Source: Perognathus longimembris pacificus (lineage: Eukaryota; Chordata; Mammalia; Rodentia; Heteromyidae). Taken from it: a DNA stretch of 64,000 nucleotides. How positions within the stretch are numbered: the first letter of the stretch is position 1; each line of letters opens with the position of its first letter. The notes below the pieces were generated by a model. It had not been told where the DNA came from. It saw only the letters and a program-made list of their open reading frames with translations, and did no database searches. Positions 61,214 through 64,000 of the stretch are shown piece after piece. The position numbers and the translations under genes were made by a program. The stretch covers positions 58,553,934 to 58,617,933 of the forward strand of contig NC_063169.1 of NCBI RefSeq assembly GCF_023159225.1, in the 5' to 3' direction.

Positions 61214-61414
61214 GGGCTGGGAATACGGCCTAGTGGTAAAGTGCTCACCTCGTATACATGAAGCCCTGGGTTTGATTCCTCAGCACCACATATATAGAAA
61301 AAGCCAGAAGTGGTGCTGTGGCTTACGTGGTAGAGTGCTAGCCTTGAGTAAAAAGAAGCCAAGGACAGTGCTCAGTCTCTGAGTTCAAGCTCCAGGACTA
61401 GCGGAAAGAAAAAC
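61214..61414 (+). mobile_element. ID-dimer SINE
   Basis: Target duplication 'atatagatgtact' at 61201-61213 and 61415-61427. Confidence 0.9.
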
Positions 61415-61487
61415 ATATAGATGTACTAAGGTATATTTCATTGTGCCTTTTAGAACTAGTTCCTTCACAGTAAGAATTTAAAGGGAT

Positions 61488-61705
61488 CACACCTTTAATC
61501 CTAGTACTCAGGAGGCTGAGATCTGAGGATCATGGTTCAAAGCCAGCCTAGGCAAGAAAGGCTGTGAGACTCTTATCTCAAATTTACCACCAGAAAACCA
61601 GAAGTGGAGTTGTGGCACAGAGTGATAAAGTACTTAGCTTTGGATGAAAGAGTGCAGAGACAGCACCCAAGCCCTGAATTGAGGACCAACAACCAATCAA
61701 AAAAA
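61488..61705 (+). mobile_element. B1-plus-ID composite SINE
   Basis: 'ctcaggaggctgagatctga' and 'ttgtggcacagagtgataaa' with an AAT-rich tail. Confidence 0.75.
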
Positions 61706-61859
61706 TAATAATAATTTAAAAGGACCTTTTGATGCTTGAAAGGTCAACTTCTGCTAATCAAGACAAGTGGTGTTTATGGGATGTCTTCCATTTCAGAGAT
61801 GGAGAAAAAAAGCAGGTCACCTTAAAGTATTTAGCTGTGAATGTCCTCCTAGCTTGAGT

Positions 61860-61990
61860 TCTGCGTGTCTATAGAGCTGAGGTTGTCATTGAACTCACTA
61901 TTATAGGCCAGGCTGGCCTTGTACCTCACGTTCTTCCTGCCTCAGCCTCCCCTGTGCTGAGATTTTAGGTATGTGACACCATACCCAACT
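61860..61990 (-). mobile_element. B1-type SINE (antisense)
   Basis: 'ggccaggctggccttgtacc' and 'cctgcctcagcctcccctgt' are the classic antisense B1 (7SL-derived) sequence. Confidence 0.75.
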
Positions 61991-61999
61991 TGAAATTTT

Positions 62000-62208
62000 G
62001 TTTTGTTTTGTTTTTTGCCAGTCCTGAGTCTTGAATTCAGGGCCTGAGCACCGTCCCTGGCTTGATTTTTTTGCTCAAGGCTAGCTCTCTACCACTTGAG
62101 TCATAGTGCCACTTTCGGCTTTTTCTATATATATGGTGCTGAGGAATCGAACCTAGGGCTTCATGTATACAAGGCAAGCACTCTACCACTAGGTCATATT
62201 CCCAGCCC
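62000..62208 (-). mobile_element. ID-dimer SINE (antisense) at end of a B1
   Basis: Perfect 17-bp target duplication 'acccaacttgaaatttt' at 61983-61999 and 62209-62225. A (GTTTT)n tail precedes it. Confidence 0.92.
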
Positions 62209-62436
62209 ACCCAACTTGAAATTTTTAGCCTGCAAAAAAGTTGGATTTTTACAATGAACACTTACATATCTGCCATCTATATTCTACTGTTGTGGTCTTC
62301 ATCATCTGACCAACTGTATGTTGACCCAGGTTTTGTTAATACATAGATGTCAGACTTACATGTGTGGTTTTCACTTGTTGAAAATAGCTACCTGGGCACA
62401 TGTAAAGCAGGGGAAACATCCTCAAAAACATACAGC

Positions 62437-62758
62437 ACCTCGTCATGGTAGCACACTCCTGTAATTCCAGCTACTCAAGGAAGAAGAAACTAGGAAGATG
62501 GTGGTTTGAAGCCAACCAAGGCAAAAGTCTGTGAAATCCCATCTCAACCAAAAAGCTGGGAATGGAGGTCAATTCCTGTAATCCTGGCTTCATAGGAGGC
62601 ATAGATAGGAGCATTAGTTCAAGACCAGCCTGTGGGGAAAATACAAGACCTTCTCCAAAAAGTATGTGAAGCAAAAAAAGAGCTCTGGCTATGGCTAAAG
62701 GAGTAGAGAGAATGTCTAGCAGGAGTGTGGTCCTGACTTCAAGCCCAAGTACTACCAT
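62437..62758 (+). mobile_element. Diverged composite SINEs
   Basis: 'cctgtaattccagctactca' and a second 'cctgtaatcctggcttcata' 115 bp later indicate two B1-like heads, followed by an ID-like end. Confidence 0.55.
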
Positions 62759-62835
62759 ACTTACACATACACATATATACATGGCTCTTTTGAATCCATT
62801 TTATCCAAATTGATAACTCAGGAATATGTAATACA

Positions 62836-62912
62836 GGGCTAGAGCATGGCTCAAATGATAAAGCTTCTGCCTCACAAACCCAGGCCCTGTTTTCAAACCT
62901 AAGTACCACCAA
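62836..62912 (+). mobile_element. ID-like SINE monomer
   Basis: 'gcatggctcaaatgataaag' and 'ctgttttcaaacctaagtac'. Confidence 0.6.
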
Positions 62913-63306
62913 AATAATACATCCTGACACACATTAATGAATAGAATAGAATAAAATTCCAGTTGTTGGTGTGGCTGGAACTTGACTCTGTACAAGATGT
63001 TATATTGATTCTTTTTAATAAGATACCAAGGAGCCATCTTGGGGGCTTCTATCCACCTTGAAATCTCTTCCTCTCTCTTCCTTAGAAGTATGATTTTTGA
63101 ACATGAGAAATGTAAGGAACTCAACTCCCTAACTGCAGTTGACTCTTCTTTTTTGAAAGGTCACTGGCTGTCACCTAGTTGAACAGTGGCTTAATAAGGA
63201 AAAACTATATTCTTTTTCAGAAATGAATGATGTAGCATGTGTTAGCTCTGGGATATATTATATATCTAACATTTTTCTTTGGAATTACCCTTAAAATACA
63301 GCATAA

Positions 63307-63509
63307 CAGCCAGGCTCTCATGGCTCATGCCTATAATCTTAGCTACTCAGGAAGCTGAGATCATGGATCATGGATGAAATCCAGCAGAAAAGTTTTTATC
63401 TCCAATTAACCAGAAGTGGAGCTGTAGCTCAAAGTGGTGAAACACTAGCTTTGAATGAAAAAGCTCAGGAGTAGCACCTAGGACCTGAGTTCAAGCCCCA
63501 CGACTGACA
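63307..63509 (+). mobile_element. B1-plus-ID composite SINE
   Basis: 'tggctcatgcctataatctt' and 'gttcaagccccacgactgac'. A stray ID-like end lies at 63797-63826. Confidence 0.75.
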
Positions 63510-63839
63510 ATAGTAAACAAAAAAATAAATAGACCCAGTATAACAGCTGTATAGGAAGAATCAACTAAAATATTTCAATGACAACATGTTTTATTTTTTA
63601 TTATTAATATCCTCAAAGTGCTCACCCTCTAGTTTTGATCACATGAACCCCAAGTTTGGCATTTGTTCATTATGTATAACTGAGAGTCTACACGCTTTGT
63701 CTAATTAATATATGGTAATTATTTGAACCTTGGTCATAGATTGAAGGGTGTGAAAAGACCTATTCTTTGTGAAAATACCTGTATATTTGACCTGGACAGC
63801 GCCCAGGCCCTGAGTTCAGGGCCTAAATCAATCAATAAA

Positions 63840-63908
63840 CAAACATTTACATATGTAACCGTAATCCATCTGTATATCACCTTGACAATAAAATTAAATT
63901 AAAAAACA
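63840..63908 (+). mobile_element. L1 3' tail (sense)
   Basis: 'atgtaaccgtaatccatctg' then 'tatcaccttgacaataaaat' is the sense version of the younger L1 tail. An ID dimer begins directly after it. Confidence 0.55.
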
Positions 63909-63913
63909 GGTCA

Positions 63914-64000
63914 AGGGCTGGGAATATGGCCTAGTGATAAAGTGCTTGCTTCGCATACATGAAGTCCTGGGTTTGATTCCTCAGCACTGTATATATATAG
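63914..64000 (+). mobile_element. ID-dimer SINE, cut by window edge
   Basis: Starts 'ggctgggaatatggcctagt' and contains 'gggtttgattcctcagcac'. Only the first ID-like unit is inside the window. Confidence 0.85.

Larger units (their letters stand above)
58840..64000 (+). other. PHACTR2 intron after coding exon 8 (partial)
   Basis: No sequence matching the expected next exon (an acidic stretch before the fourth RPEL) was found, so this appears to be intron up to the window edge. Many SINEs are present (58976-59190, 61214-61414, 61488-61705, 61860-62208, 62437-62912, 63307-63509, 63914-64000), as is an L1 3' tail (63840-63908). A C-rich tract lies at 60760-60782. The stretch 59200-60750 has no recognised repeat. 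Confidence 0.6.

Noticed and set aside
63216..63240. Possible next PHACTR2 exon after 'ctttttcag'
   Set aside because: The following residues do not match the acidic stretch expected before the fourth RPEL repeat.

Overview
The window is mammalian nuclear DNA, almost certainly from a rodent. It is AT-rich and intron-dominated, with no operon-like gene packing, and it is crowded with short interspersed repeats. The commonest young repeat is a dimer of ID-like (tRNA-Ala-derived) units, roughly 'gctgggaatatggcctag ... gctgtggctcaagtgg ... aggactggcaaaaa'. A B1-plus-ID composite is also very common. That pairing fits geomyoid rodents such as kangaroo rats and pocket mice (DIP / IDL-Geo type SINEs). 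The genus is an inference.

One protein-coding gene crosses the window on the + strand: PHACTR2 (phosphatase and actin regulator 2). Eight internal coding exons were identified by translation and splice sites: 6646-6813, 35584-35664, 39958-40116, 46133-46372, 50212-50740, 55062-55246, 56630-56786 and 58784-58839. All have AG/GT borders and their phases interlock, giving 1575 nt (525 codons' worth) without a stop. The first exon(s) lie to the left. The last exons (rest of the third RPEL region, the fourth RPEL and the PP1-binding C-terminus) lie to the right. The first RPEL (G-actin-binding) motif is in the 81-nt exon, the next two are in the last two exons, and between them lies a long Pro/Lys/Ser-rich, probably disordered linker ending in an acidic tract.

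The introns hold the rest. The 28.8-kb intron between the first two exons contains a nuclear copy of mitochondrial DNA (about 13.06-14.73 kb, control region / tRNA-Thr / cytochrome b), decayed antisense LINE-1 sequence (9.2-10.2, 16.2-16.5, 20.0-21.7 and 22.3-23.0 kb) and many SINEs. It also holds two exon-like open blocks on the minus strand (33.4-34.8 kb) that I cannot assign. Later introns carry mostly SINEs, microsatellites and old MIR/L2-like fragments. SINE insertions are dated relative to each other by target-site duplications, including two insertions into one site at 43.8-44.3 kb.

I see no CRISPR array, no functional RNA gene and no clearly novel gene system. The best second-look items are the mitochondrial insertion, the nested and tandem retroposons, and the unassigned minus-strand open blocks.
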